A DNA stretch of 64,000 bases from JACVRW01 sp034664085 (GTDB taxonomy: Bacteria > Actinomycetota > Thermoleophilia > Solirubrobacterales > Thermoleophilaceae): the NCBI GenBank assembly GCA_034664085.1, contig JAXDII010000077.1, positions 1 to 64,000 of the forward strand, given 5' to 3'. This document shows positions 55,886-63,966 of this stretch, piece by piece. Position 1 is the first letter of the stretch. The number at the start of each line of letters is the position of its first letter. The position numbers and the translations under genes were made by a program. Below the pieces are notes generated by a model. It saw only the letters and a list, made by a program, of their open reading frames with translations, made no database searches and was not told where the DNA came from.

Positions 55886-56856
55886 GCATCCTCGTCTACG
55901 CACTGCACTACCAGGGCGAGTTCAACAAGAACTCGCTCGGCGCCGTCTCCGAGGGCGCCAAGCTCGCCAAGCAGCTCGGCGGCGAAGCCGGCGTCGTCGT
56001 GGTCGGCGAGGGAGACGACCTCACCGACGAGCTCTGCGCGACGCTCGGCCAGTACGGCGCCTCCAAGGTCTACCGCGCCAAGGGACCGGAGGGGCTCGCC
56101 CAGCCGGTCGTCGACGTCATGGCCAAGGTCATCGCCGACGAGGGCTACAAGTACGCGCTGTTCGGCGGCGGCCTGCTCGGCTTCGAGATCGGCGCCGGCC
56201 TCACCGCGCGCCTCGGCGCCGGCGTGACCATGGAGGTCACGGCGGTCAGGGCTCAGGACGGCAAGCTCGTCGCCGAGCGGCCGATCCTGCAGGACTCGGC
56301 GATCGTCGACGTGGGCTACGTCGGCGAGCCGGGCATCATCATCGGCCGCCTCAACGCCTTCGACATCGCCGAGGGCGGCGAGGGCGCCGCCGAGGTCGTG
56401 GACGTGGACGTCCAGCTCGAGGCCCATTCGACCAAGGCCGTGATGGTCCAACGCGGCGAGCAGCGCGGCGCGGACGTGAACATCGAGGACGCCGACATCC
56501 TCGTGGCCGGCGGCCGCGGGCTCGGCAAGGCCGAGGGCTTCGAGCAGTGCGAGGCGCTGGCCGAGGCGCTCGGCGGGGCCGTGGCGGCCACGCGTGCCGT
56601 GGTCGACGCCGGCTGGTACCCCTACGCCGCCCAGATCGGCCAGACCGGCAAGACGGTCGCGCCGAAGCTGTACCTGGCGGCGGGCATCTCGGGGGCCATC
56701 CAGCACAAGGTCGGCATGCAGAACTCCGAGAACATCGTCGCGATCAACAAGGACCCGAACGCGCCGATCTTCGAGTTCTCGGACCTCGGCATCATCGGCG
56801 ACCTCAACAAGATCCTGCCGAAGCTGACCGACGCCGTTAAGGAGAAGAAGGGCTAG
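55882..56856 (+). CDS. etfA: electron transfer flavoprotein alpha subunit
   Basis: This 324-residue subunit binds FAD. The C-terminal domain carries the family signature: ILVAGGRGLGKAEGF, ATRAVVDAGWYPYAAQIGQTGKTVAPKLYLAAGISGAIQHKVGM and AINKDPNAPIFEFSDLGIIGDL, with the arginine, His and Gln positions for the flavin intact. It is translated with etfB through an ATGA overlap and followed by ETF-QO after 5 bp. It completes a full chain from acyl-CoA dehydrogenases to the quinone pool. Confidence 0.96.
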   Translation: MSILVYALHYQGEFNKNSLGAVSEGAKLAKQLGGEAGVVVVGEGDDLTDELCATLGQYGASKVYRAKGPEGLAQPVVDVMAKVIADEGYKYALFGGGLLGFEIGAGLTARLGAGVTMEVTAVRAQDGKLVAERPILQDSAIVDVGYVGEPGIIIGRLNAFDIAEGGEGAAEVVDVDVQLEAHSTKAVMVQRGEQRGADVNIEDADILVAGGRGLGKAEGFEQCEALAEALGGAVAATRAVVDAGWYPYAAQIGQTGKTVAPKLYLAAGISGAIQHKVGMQNSENIVAINKDPNAPIFEFSDLGIIGDLNKILPKLTDAVKEKKG

Positions 56857-56861
56857 CCCGC

Positions 56862-58595
56862 ATGAGCACCGCTCCGATCCAGTTCCCGCCGCCCGTCGAC
56901 TCCGCCAAGGAGTTCGTCGGGGCCCCCACCGATCCCGAGGACGAGCGGATCGAGGTCGGGATCGCGATCGTGGGCGGCGGCCCGGCCGGGCTGGCGTGCG
57001 CGATCCGGCTGACCCAGCTGCTGGCCGAGGACGAGGCGATGCTGGACTCGCTCGGCGAGGTGCCGATCGCGCTGGTGGAGAAGGGCAAGGGCCCCGGCTC
57101 GCACCTGCTGTCGGGGGCGATGATGAAGCCCTCGGCGATGCAGAAGCTGTTCCCGGACCTCCCCGAGGAGGACTGGCCCACGTACGGCACGGTGGAGAAG
57201 GACACGCTCTACCTGCTGCCCAACCGCAAGCGGGCGATCCCGCTCAAGCCGACGCCGCCTCCGTTCCGCAACCACGGCAACCACGTGACGTCGGTGGCTC
57301 AGCTCGGCCGCTGGCTCGCTCAGCAGGCCGAGGACGCCGGGGTGTACATCCTCGGCGAGACCGCCGGCGCCAAGCTGCTCGTCGACGACGGGCGCGTGGT
57401 CGGCGTGCGCTCGGGCGACAAGGGCCGCGGCCGCGACGGGCAGGAGCTCTCGAACTTCGAGCCCGGCTCCGACCTGATCGCGAAGGCCACCGTCCTCTGC
57501 GAGGGCACCCAGGGGCACCTCACCGGGGCGGCGATCCGCCACTTCGGCATCGGCTCCGAGGACCCCCAGCAGTGGGAGCTGGGCGTCAAGGAGGTCTGGG
57601 AGGTCGCCAAGCCGCTCGACCGCGTGATCCACACGATGGGCTGGCCGCTGCACTTCGCCGCGAAGTACCGCGAGTTCGGCGGGTCGTTCATCTACCCGAT
57701 GGGCGAGGACAAGATCTCGATGGGCCTGGTCGTGGGGCTCGACTACCGCGACGCCCGCTTCTCGGTCCACGACGCCCTCCAGCAGCTCAAGGGGCACCCG
57801 CTCGTCGCGGAGCTGATCGAGGGCGGCAAGCGCGTCGCCTGGGGCGCCAAGACGCTGCCCTCCGGCGGCTACTGGGCGCGGCCACGCCAGCTCTGGGCGC
57901 CCGGCATGGCCCTCTGCGGAGACGGTGCCGGCATGCTCAACGTGCCGACGCTGAAGGGCGTGCACTACGCCATGCACTCCGGCATGTTCGCCGCCGAGGC
58001 GATCTACGAGCGCCTCAAGGCGAGCGGCTCGTGCGACGACCTCTCCAACTACGCGGCCAAGGTCGAGGGCTCCGAGATCGAGAAGGACACCTACCGCTCG
58101 CGCAACATGCGCCAGCCGTTCGCCAAGGGCTTCCTGGTCGGCGGGGCGATCGCGAACATGATGGAGATCTCCGGAGGGCGCTTCCCCGGCGGTCGCTGGG
58201 CCACTCACGACGACGCCACCGTCGACGTCTTCATCGGGCCCGAGCGCGACTACCCCAAGCCCGACGGCAAGAAGACCTTCGACAAGCTGTCCTCGGTGTT
58301 CGCCACCGGCAACGCCACCCGCGACGACGCGCCGAACCACATCCGCATCCAGGAGAAGGTGCCGCTCGAGGTCGCGCTGATGTGGCAGAACATGTGCCCC
58401 GCGCAGGTCTACGAGGTGCCCGACGAGGAGCTCGAGGCCGCCAGCCAGAACGGCAACGGCAAGCTCGACGGCAAGCACGAGGTCAAGCTGCAGATCACGC
58501 CGTCGAACTGCGTGCAGTGCGGGGCCATCACCGCCAAGGGCGGCCGCCTGACTCCGCCAGAGGGCGGCGACGGCCCCAACTACCAAGCCACCTGA
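56862..58595 (+). CDS. electron transfer flavoprotein:quinone oxidoreductase, with an incomplete Fe-S cysteine set
   Basis: This 577-residue membrane-associated enzyme takes electrons from ETF to quinone. It has the FAD motif VGGGPAGLACAIRL near residue 32, KGPGSHLLSGAMM, and the quinone-binding region with GLVVGLDY. GDGAGMLNVPTLKGVHYAMHSGMFAAEA follows. The C-terminal ferredoxin-like domain shows Cys512 (MCPAQVYE) and Cys550/Cys553 (NCVQC), but the fourth usual ligand, expected at position 556, is Ile. PEGGDGPNY closes the domain. The cluster must use another ligand, be a 3Fe type or be lost. It is the third gene of the etf operon. Confidence 0.9.
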   Translation: MSTAPIQFPPPVDSAKEFVGAPTDPEDERIEVGIAIVGGGPAGLACAIRLTQLLAEDEAMLDSLGEVPIALVEKGKGPGSHLLSGAMMKPSAMQKLFPDLPEEDWPTYGTVEKDTLYLLPNRKRAIPLKPTPPPFRNHGNHVTSVAQLGRWLAQQAEDAGVYILGETAGAKLLVDDGRVVGVRSGDKGRGRDGQELSNFEPGSDLIAKATVLCEGTQGHLTGAAIRHFGIGSEDPQQWELGVKEVWEVAKPLDRVIHTMGWPLHFAAKYREFGGSFIYPMGEDKISMGLVVGLDYRDARFSVHDALQQLKGHPLVAELIEGGKRVAWGAKTLPSGGYWARPRQLWAPGMALCGDGAGMLNVPTLKGVHYAMHSGMFAAEAIYERLKASGSCDDLSNYAAKVEGSEIEKDTYRSRNMRQPFAKGFLVGGAIANMMEISGGRFPGGRWATHDDATVDVFIGPERDYPKPDGKKTFDKLSSVFATGNATRDDAPNHIRIQEKVPLEVALMWQNMCPAQVYEVPDEELEAASQNGNGKLDGKHEVKLQITPSNCVQCGAITAKGGRLTPPEGGDGPNYQAT

Positions 58596-58636
58596 CGGGT
58601 CCTGGGCTGCGAGCCCCCCGGCTGTAATCCCCTAGC

Positions 58637-59713
58637 CTGCCCGCCATCCGCTACCCGGGCCAGCATCCACGCCGAGCCGCCGTCGTAGGCGCCGGCTCCT
58701 TCGGCACCGCGGTCGCGGTTCTGCTGATGCGCGCCGGCCTGCGCACGACGCTGCTGTGCCGGACCTCCGAGCAGGCCGACGAGCTCAGCCGCAGCCGCCA
58801 CAACGACCGCTACCTGCCGCGCGTGGAGCTGCCGCGCGAGCTGCGGATCCGCGCGCTCGGAGCGACGACGGACCAGTTCGCCCGGGCCGACCTCGTCTTC
58901 CTCGCCGTGCCCTCCAAGACGCTTCCGGAGGCGCTCGGCGCGCTGCGCCGGCTCAGCATCCCGGACAGCGCGGGCATCGTGTCGCTCGCCAAGGGCCTGG
59001 TGCCGCCCGACGGCACCGCGCCCACGATCGCGCTCGAGTCCGTGTTCGGCTCGCACCGGGTCGCCTGCGTGGGCGGTCCAGCTCACGCCCGCGAGATGGT
59101 CGAGACCGGGGCCGGGCTTGTCTGCGCCTCGCGCTCGGAGTCGCTCGCCCACCGCGTGGCCGAGGCGTTCCAGCGCTCCGGCGTCGTGTGCGAGGTGTCG
59201 GACGACCCGGTCGGCGTCGAGCTCGCCGGCGTGGCCAAGAACGCTGCCGCGGTCGCCGTCGGCGCCACCCAGGCCCAGGGTCTCAACGCCGCTGGCATGG
59301 CGGCCGCGGACATCTTCCTCGAGGTGCTCGCCCTGGCCCATGCCAGCGGCGGCCACGGGCGCACGTTCGTCGGCCGCGCCGGGACCGGGGACCTGGTCGC
59401 CACCGCGCTCGCGCCGACCTCCCGCAACCGCACCGCGGGCGAGCTGCTCGCCCAGGGCGTGCCGGCCGCAGAGATCCCGGACCGGATCGGGCAGGCGGTC
59501 GAGGCACTCGAAACCGTGCGGCTGCTCGCCCACGCGCTCGAGCGCCAGCGGCTGGATGCGCCGGTGGTCTCCGCGCTCGCTCACCTGATCGAGGGCTCGA
59601 TGCCGCTCGACGAGTGGATCGCGCTGGTGCGCGCCAAGCAGCCGCCGCCCGCACGGTTCTCGCGCCCCTCGACCTGGTGGACCCGGCTGCGCGCCTGGTT
59701 CAGACGGCGCTGA
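58637..59713 (+). CDS. gpsA: glycerol-3-phosphate dehydrogenase, NAD(P)-dependent
   Basis: This enzyme reduces dihydroxyacetone phosphate to sn-glycerol 3-phosphate for lipid synthesis. The nucleotide motif AVVGAGSFGTAVA lies upstream of the first ATG (58727), so that ATG cannot be the true start. Upstream to the in-frame stop at 58625 there is no ATG, GTG or TTG; a CTG at 58637 (reading LPAIRYPGQHPRRA) is the best candidate. The rest is typical: VFLAVPSKTLPEAL, SLAKGL, GGPAHAREM, the catalytic-lysine loop ELAGVAKNAAAVAVGA and GTGDLVATA with SRNR. A basic C-terminal tail (WWTRLRAWFRRR) is extra. Confidence 0.88.
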   Translation: MPAIRYPGQHPRRAAVVGAGSFGTAVAVLLMRAGLRTTLLCRTSEQADELSRSRHNDRYLPRVELPRELRIRALGATTDQFARADLVFLAVPSKTLPEALGALRRLSIPDSAGIVSLAKGLVPPDGTAPTIALESVFGSHRVACVGGPAHAREMVETGAGLVCASRSESLAHRVAEAFQRSGVVCEVSDDPVGVELAGVAKNAAAVAVGATQAQGLNAAGMAAADIFLEVLALAHASGGHGRTFVGRAGTGDLVATALAPTSRNRTAGELLAQGVPAAEIPDRIGQAVEALETVRLLAHALERQRLDAPVVSALAHLIEGSMPLDEWIALVRAKQPPPARFSRPSTWWTRLRAWFRRR

Positions 59714-59730
59714 GTAGAATCGAACGAGCG

Positions 59731-59937
59731 ATGAAGACCGAGATCCATCCCGAATACGTGTCGGCACACGTTCGCTGCACTTGCGGCAACGAGTTCGAGA
59801 CGCGCTCCACGAAGCCCGAGCTCCATGTCGAGATCTGCTCGAACTGCCACCCGTTCTACACGGGTCGCCAGAAGCTGGTCGACACCGGTGGCCGAGTCGA
59901 GCGCTTCCGGCGCCGCGCGGCGCGCGCCGGCCGCTAG
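59731..59937 (+). CDS. rpmE: 50S ribosomal protein L31, zinc-binding form
   Basis: This 68-residue ribosomal protein begins MKTEIHPEYVSAHVRCTCGN. The four zinc ligands of the C+ type are Cys16, Cys18, Cys36 and Cys39, and CHPFYTGRQKLVDTGGRVERF follows. It connects the two ribosomal subunits through the central-protuberance bridge. The Cys-containing form is usually expressed when zinc is plentiful. It lies 17 bp after gpsA and 43 bp before the secreted-protein gene. Confidence 0.97.
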   Translation: MKTEIHPEYVSAHVRCTCGNEFETRSTKPELHVEICSNCHPFYTGRQKLVDTGGRVERFRRRAARAGR

Positions 59938-59980
59938 CCGACAGCGCAACTCCCGCTCCCGCGGGCTGTTCTCACGGAGC

Positions 59981-60721
59981 ATGCCCCGCAGGCTCGCCAT
60001 CTTCGTGCTGCTCGTGGCGGCTTTCGTTGGCGCCACCGCCGCGCCCGCCGCGGCCGAGGGGCGCGTGCCCGCCGGCGTCAAGCTCGCCGACTGCTCGGTC
60101 GACGAGGCGTCCGCCATGTTCGTGGCCCGGATGCGGCTGCTGCCGGGCAGCGAGCGCATGTGGCTGCGCTTCAGGCTGCTCGAGAAGGGCGCGGCCGGCT
60201 ACCGCTCGCTGAAGGCGCCGGGGCTCGGCCGATGGCGCAAGTCGAAGGTCGGCGTGGGCGCGTTCGCGTACCGCCAGGAGGTGCGCGGCCTGCAGGCGGG
60301 GACGCTCTACCGCGCCCAGGTCGACTTCCGCTGGTATGACGACGCGGGGATCCTCGTCGAGACAGCTCGGCGGCGCTCCTCCGCCTGCCGCCAGTTCGAC
60401 GCGCTGCCGAACCTCACCGCGACGCCGATCGCGGCGGTCCCCGGGTCCAGGCCGGGCGTGGTCCGCTACCGCGTGCTGCTGACCAACGAGGGCGTCGCGC
60501 CGGCCGCGGGCGTGGCCCTGCGGCTGTCGGTCGACGGCGCCGTGGCCGACACCGTCGTCATTCCCTCGCTGCTGCCCGCGGAACGCCGCGTGGTCACGAT
60601 CCTCGGCACCGCCTGCACGCGCTCGGTTGTGGCCGCGGCCGATCCCGACGGCCTGATCATCGAGTCGTCGGAGACCGACAACGCGCGCGAGGTGCGCTGC
60701 GCCGACTTGACCGGAACCTAA
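59981..60721 (+). CDS. secreted protein with CARDB-like domain
   Basis: This 246-residue exported protein starts at the ATG at 59981 with a signal peptide (RRLAIFVLLVAAFVGATAAPAAAEG). The first half is a beta domain with two cysteines and the FRWYDDAGILVETARRRSS motif. The second half (about 140-240) is a CARDB-type adhesion domain, seen in PNLTATPIAAVPGS, RYRVLLTNEGVAPAAGVAL and IIESSETDNAREV. No catalytic site is seen. Similar exported proteins are common in this group of bacteria. Its place between rpmE and the DUF1385 gene appears incidental. Confidence 0.78.
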   Translation: MPRRLAIFVLLVAAFVGATAAPAAAEGRVPAGVKLADCSVDEASAMFVARMRLLPGSERMWLRFRLLEKGAAGYRSLKAPGLGRWRKSKVGVGAFAYRQEVRGLQAGTLYRAQVDFRWYDDAGILVETARRRSSACRQFDALPNLTATPIAAVPGSRPGVVRYRVLLTNEGVAPAAGVALRLSVDGAVADTVVIPSLLPAERRVVTILGTACTRSVVAAADPDGLIIESSETDNAREVRCADLTGT

Positions 60722-60756
60722 GGGCCGTCCCAGGCGGCGCCGATACCATCGTCGAA

Positions 60757-61785
60757 GTGAGCGCGCCGCCGACCAGCCCCGGGGAGGCCCCTGACCACAT
60801 GAGGGAGGCCACCAAGGACGCCCCGATCGGCGGCCAGGCCGTGCTGGAAGGCGTGATGATGCGCGGCGTCTCGACCTGGGCCGTGGCGGTGCGCAAGCCG
60901 TCCGCGGAGCAGCTCGCCGCCGGCGGCCCCGACTCCAAGGAGGGCGCCAAGGGCGAGATCGAGGTGATCTCCGAGCCGCTCGTCTCGTGGACGAAGCGCC
61001 ACCGGCTGCTGCGGCTCCCGATCGTGCGCGGCGTGGTCGCGCTGGCCGAGTCGCTCAAGATCGGCTTCAAGGCACTCGGCATCTCCGCCAACGCGCAGGT
61101 TCCGCCCGACGAAGACGGCGAGCAGAAGGAGATCGGCGGCGGCACCTGGGTCGGCACGATCATCTTCGCGCTGCTGTTCGCGGTCGGGCTCTTCTTCCTC
61201 CTGCCCGCCGGCCTGACGAACCTGTTCGCCGACGAGATCCCCAACTCACTCGTCTTCGTGGTGATCGAGAAGCTCGTCCGCATCACGATCTTTCTCGCCT
61301 ACCTCTGGCTGATCTCACGCATGCCCGACCTCCAGCGCGTCTTCCAGTACCACGGCGCGGAGCACAAGACGATCTCGTGCTACGAGGCGGGCGAGCCGCT
61401 CACGCCCGAGAACGCGCAGCGCTACTCGCGTTTCCACCCGCGCTGCGGCACGAGCTTCCTGCTGCTGGTGATGATCGTGGCGATCGTCGTGTTCGCGCCG
61501 CTCGGCAAGCTCGACTGGCCGGCGCTGTTCGCGTCGCGGGTGCTGGGCATCCCGATCGTCGCCGGGCTGGCCTTCGAGCTGATCAAGTGGTTCGGCCGCA
61601 ACCGCACCAAGCGCTGGGCGCGCGCGCTGATGTGGCCCGGCATGCAGCTCCAGCGCCTGACCACGCGCGAGCCCGACCTGACCCAGCTGGCCGTGGCGAT
61701 CGCCGCGCTCGAGGCGGTGCTGGCGGTGGAGAACCCGCGCGCCGCCAGCGAGGAGGACATGGTCGGCATGGAGGTCGTGGCCTAG
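60757..61785 (+). CDS. DUF1385 (YqhQ-like) membrane protein
   Basis: This 342-residue protein has the DUF1385 hallmarks: an N-terminal IGGQAVLEGVMMRGVSTWAVAVRKP, then LPIVRGVVALAESLKIGFKALGISA, membrane helices (about residues 130-155 and 165-185), and FQYHGAEHKTISCYEAGEPLTPENAQRYSRFHPRCGTSFLL. The conserved HGAEHK and HPRCGTSF look like a metal or active site. A third helix pair follows. The biochemical role is unknown. In many Gram-positives it lies near rpmE and prfA; rpmE is 0.8 kb upstream here. The GTG at 60757 is used; an ATG at 60799 would also keep the core. Confidence 0.88.
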   Translation: MSAPPTSPGEAPDHMREATKDAPIGGQAVLEGVMMRGVSTWAVAVRKPSAEQLAAGGPDSKEGAKGEIEVISEPLVSWTKRHRLLRLPIVRGVVALAESLKIGFKALGISANAQVPPDEDGEQKEIGGGTWVGTIIFALLFAVGLFFLLPAGLTNLFADEIPNSLVFVVIEKLVRITIFLAYLWLISRMPDLQRVFQYHGAEHKTISCYEAGEPLTPENAQRYSRFHPRCGTSFLLLVMIVAIVVFAPLGKLDWPALFASRVLGIPIVAGLAFELIKWFGRNRTKRWARALMWPGMQLQRLTTREPDLTQLAVAIAALEAVLAVENPRAASEEDMVGMEVVA

Positions 61786-62730
61786 TCAGGTAGGCGGCGC
61801 GCGCCTCGGCGTGCGCGACGGGGCGGCCAGCATCACCGCGGACGCCAGCACCAGAGCCGCGCCGCCCAGCTGCAGGACGGTGAGGCGTTCGCTGAAGGCC
61901 ACGTAGGCGAGCGCCACCGTTACCACCGGCTCGAAGGTGGAGAGGATCGACGCCGTGGTGGGCCCGACGAGCGCCATCCCTGCGAAGAAGGTGGAAATCG
62001 CGAGGGCGGTGGACACGAGGGCGATCAGCCCCAGCCAGAGCCAGCCCTCGGCCTCGAAGCCGAAGTCGAGCTCGCCCGTGGCGAGGCCGGCCACGGCGAA
62101 CGTGGCGCTTGCTCCGGCGCAGACGAGCGCCGAGAGCACCAGCGGCGAGACCGCGATCTGGGCACGGTCGGCCACCAGGATGTAGATCGTGTAGGCGACC
62201 GAGGCGCCCAGTCCCATCGCGGCGCCGAGCGTGTCCACGTCGCCCCCGACCGCGCCCGCCAGCACGATCACGAGGCCCGCCGACGACAGCGCGAGCGCCG
62301 CGAGCCGCCGCCGCGTCGGCCGCTCGCGCCCGAGTACGAAGGCGGCGAGCATGACCCAGGCGGGGAAGGTGTAAAGCAGCAGCGCCAGCAGCGACGCGTC
62401 CAGTCGCTGAAGCGCGCCGAAGAAGAGCCCGGCCTGGGTGGCGTACCCGATCGCGCCGAGCGCGAGCCCGACGGCGAGCGACCTGGAGTCGATCCCCCGG
62501 GTCCGCAGCTGCGGCCGGGCGGCGATCAGCGCCGCGAAGATCGCGCCGCCGCCCACGAAGCGCACCAGCAGCAGCGTGAGCGTCGAGACCCCGGCGTCGT
62601 AGGCGAGCTTGCCGAAGATCGCCATCGCCCCGAAGGCGGCGGCCGACACCAGGCATAGAGCGGTGCCGGCGACCGCGCTGCCGCCGTGACCGGTAGCCCG
62701 GCCCGACACGGCCTGCGCTTCGCCACCCAC
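61786..62730 (-). CDS. EamA/DMT-family transporter
   Basis: This 314-residue membrane protein has ten hydrophobic helices in two EamA repeats (about residues 22-155 and 165-300). The first repeat has LLVRFVGGGAIFAAL and LDASLLALLLYTFPAWVMLAAFVLG. The second has LVSTALAISTFFAGMALVGPTTASILSTFEPVVTVALAYVAFSERLTVLQLGGAALVLA, the usual repeat ending. Members export amino acids, nucleosides or other metabolites; the substrate is unknown. Its stop abuts the convergent DUF1385 stop. Confidence 0.92.
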   Translation of the reverse strand: MGGEAQAVSGRATGHGGSAVAGTALCLVSAAAFGAMAIFGKLAYDAGVSTLTLLLVRFVGGGAIFAALIAARPQLRTRGIDSRSLAVGLALGAIGYATQAGLFFGALQRLDASLLALLLYTFPAWVMLAAFVLGRERPTRRRLAALALSSAGLVIVLAGAVGGDVDTLGAAMGLGASVAYTIYILVADRAQIAVSPLVLSALVCAGASATFAVAGLATGELDFGFEAEGWLWLGLIALVSTALAISTFFAGMALVGPTTASILSTFEPVVTVALAYVAFSERLTVLQLGGAALVLASAVMLAAPSRTPRRAPPT

Positions 62731-62779
62731 GACCGGGCATCCTGACGGCCGCCGGCCGCGGGCGTTCCGCCAGGCCCGG

Positions 62780-62854
62780 CTACGGCTGGACGTTGCGGTT
62801 CGAGCGGAACAGGTTGTCCGGGTCGTAGGCGCGCTTGATCTGCACCAGACGTTT
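62780..62854 (-). pseudogene. 3' remnant of a BBE-type FAD-linked oxidase gene
   Basis: On the minus strand 24 codons read KRLVQIKRAYDPDNLFRSNR and then NVQP before a stop. This is the characteristic C-terminus of berberine-bridge-enzyme-like FAD oxidoreductases (pattern YDPxNLFRxNxN). Upstream the frame (PPA and beyond) no longer resembles the family and runs into the promoter region of the divergent gene at 62887. Only the last 5% of the gene is left, so it is a decayed or deleted copy. Confidence 0.75.
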
Positions 62855-62886
62855 AGCCGGCGGCCTGGTTCGGGACCACTTGGGGA

Positions 62887-63966
62887 ATGGGCGATGTCCT
62901 CTTAACGGGCGCTACCGGGTTCGTCGGGCGCGAGCTGCTGGAGCGCTACCTCGAACGTGACAACCGCCACGTGCACGCGCTGGTGCGCGCGCCGGACGAC
63001 GAGGCCGCCGCGGCGCGGCTGCCGCGCCATGAGCGCCTGAGCGCGGTGCCCGCCGACATCGAGCGGCCCGGGCTGGGCCTCGAGGGCAGGCGGGCCGACG
63101 CGCTCGCCGAGCGTGTCTCGACGGTGATCCACTGCGCCGCGTCGGTCTCGTTCGATCTCGGGCTGGAAGCGTCGCGCCGGGTCAACGTCGACGGCACGCG
63201 CCGCGTCGCGGAGCTGGCCGAGCGCTGCGCCGGGGGCGGCACCGGGCTCGATCGCCTCTCCTACGTATCGACCGCCTACGTGGCCGGCGCCCACGGCGGC
63301 GTCTTCGACGAGGACGGCCTCGACGTGGGGCAGAGCTTCCGCAACCCCTACGAGCAGTCCAAGTTCGAGGCCGAGCGGCTGCTGCGCAAGCGCGCCGATG
63401 GGCTGCCGCTGCAGGTCCTGCGGCCCAGCATCGTGGTCGGCGACAGCCGCACGGGCTGGACCTCGTCGTTCAACGTGCTGTACCCGCCGCTGAAGGCGTT
63501 CGCGCGCGGCGCGATCCCGGCGCTGCCGGCCCGCCGCGGCGCGCCCGTCGATGTGGTGCCGGTGGACTACGTCGCCGACTCCGCGCACGAGCTGGCCCGC
63601 AGCGGCCCCGACGGCACCTTCCACCTGGTCGCGGGCCGCAACGCCACGACGGTCGGCCGGCTGATCGAGCTGGCGGCGCGGCGCTTCGAGCGTCCGGCGC
63701 CGCCGGTCTTCCCGCCCAGGCTGTACCGGCGGCTCGTCCATCCGCTGCTGATGCGGCGCTCGAACGCGGCGCGGCGCGAGCGGCTGCGGCGCATGGAGGT
63801 CTACTTCCCGTACTTCTCGATGCGCGTCCGCTTCTCCGATCGGCGCCATCCGCCGGCGCCGCCGGTCGAGCGCTACTTCGACCGCCTGCTCGACTTCGCC
63901 GAGAGCGCCAGGTGGGGCCGCCGCACGCTCGAACGGCCGCCCGCCGCCACGCCCTCACGCTCCTGA
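62887..63966 (+). CDS. extended SDR, thioester-reductase / fatty-acyl-reductase-like
   Basis: This 359-residue protein has the nucleotide motif LLTGATGFVGRELLERYL, then VIHCAASVSFDLGLEASRRVNVDGTRRVAELA, SYVSTAYVAG and the catalytic YEQSKFEAERLL, followed by LQVLRPSIVVGDSRTGWTSSFN and VDVVPVDYVADS. This order is typical of the male-sterility (NAD-binding 4) branch of extended SDRs, which reduce fatty-acyl or carrier-bound thioesters. No carrier or adenylation domain is attached. The C-terminal third is basic with RLYRRLVHPLLMRR. The true substrate is unknown. Confidence 0.87.
   Translation: MGDVLLTGATGFVGRELLERYLERDNRHVHALVRAPDDEAAAARLPRHERLSAVPADIERPGLGLEGRRADALAERVSTVIHCAASVSFDLGLEASRRVNVDGTRRVAELAERCAGGGTGLDRLSYVSTAYVAGAHGGVFDEDGLDVGQSFRNPYEQSKFEAERLLRKRADGLPLQVLRPSIVVGDSRTGWTSSFNVLYPPLKAFARGAIPALPARRGAPVDVVPVDYVADSAHELARSGPDGTFHLVAGRNATTVGRLIELAARRFERPAPPVFPPRLYRRLVHPLLMRRSNAARRERLRRMEVYFPYFSMRVRFSDRRHPPAPPVERYFDRLLDFAESARWGRRTLERPPAATPSRS

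Noticed and set aside
58727..59713. Starting gpsA at the first ATG, 58727.
   Set aside because: This would remove the conserved GxGxxG nucleotide-binding strand that is encoded in frame just upstream.
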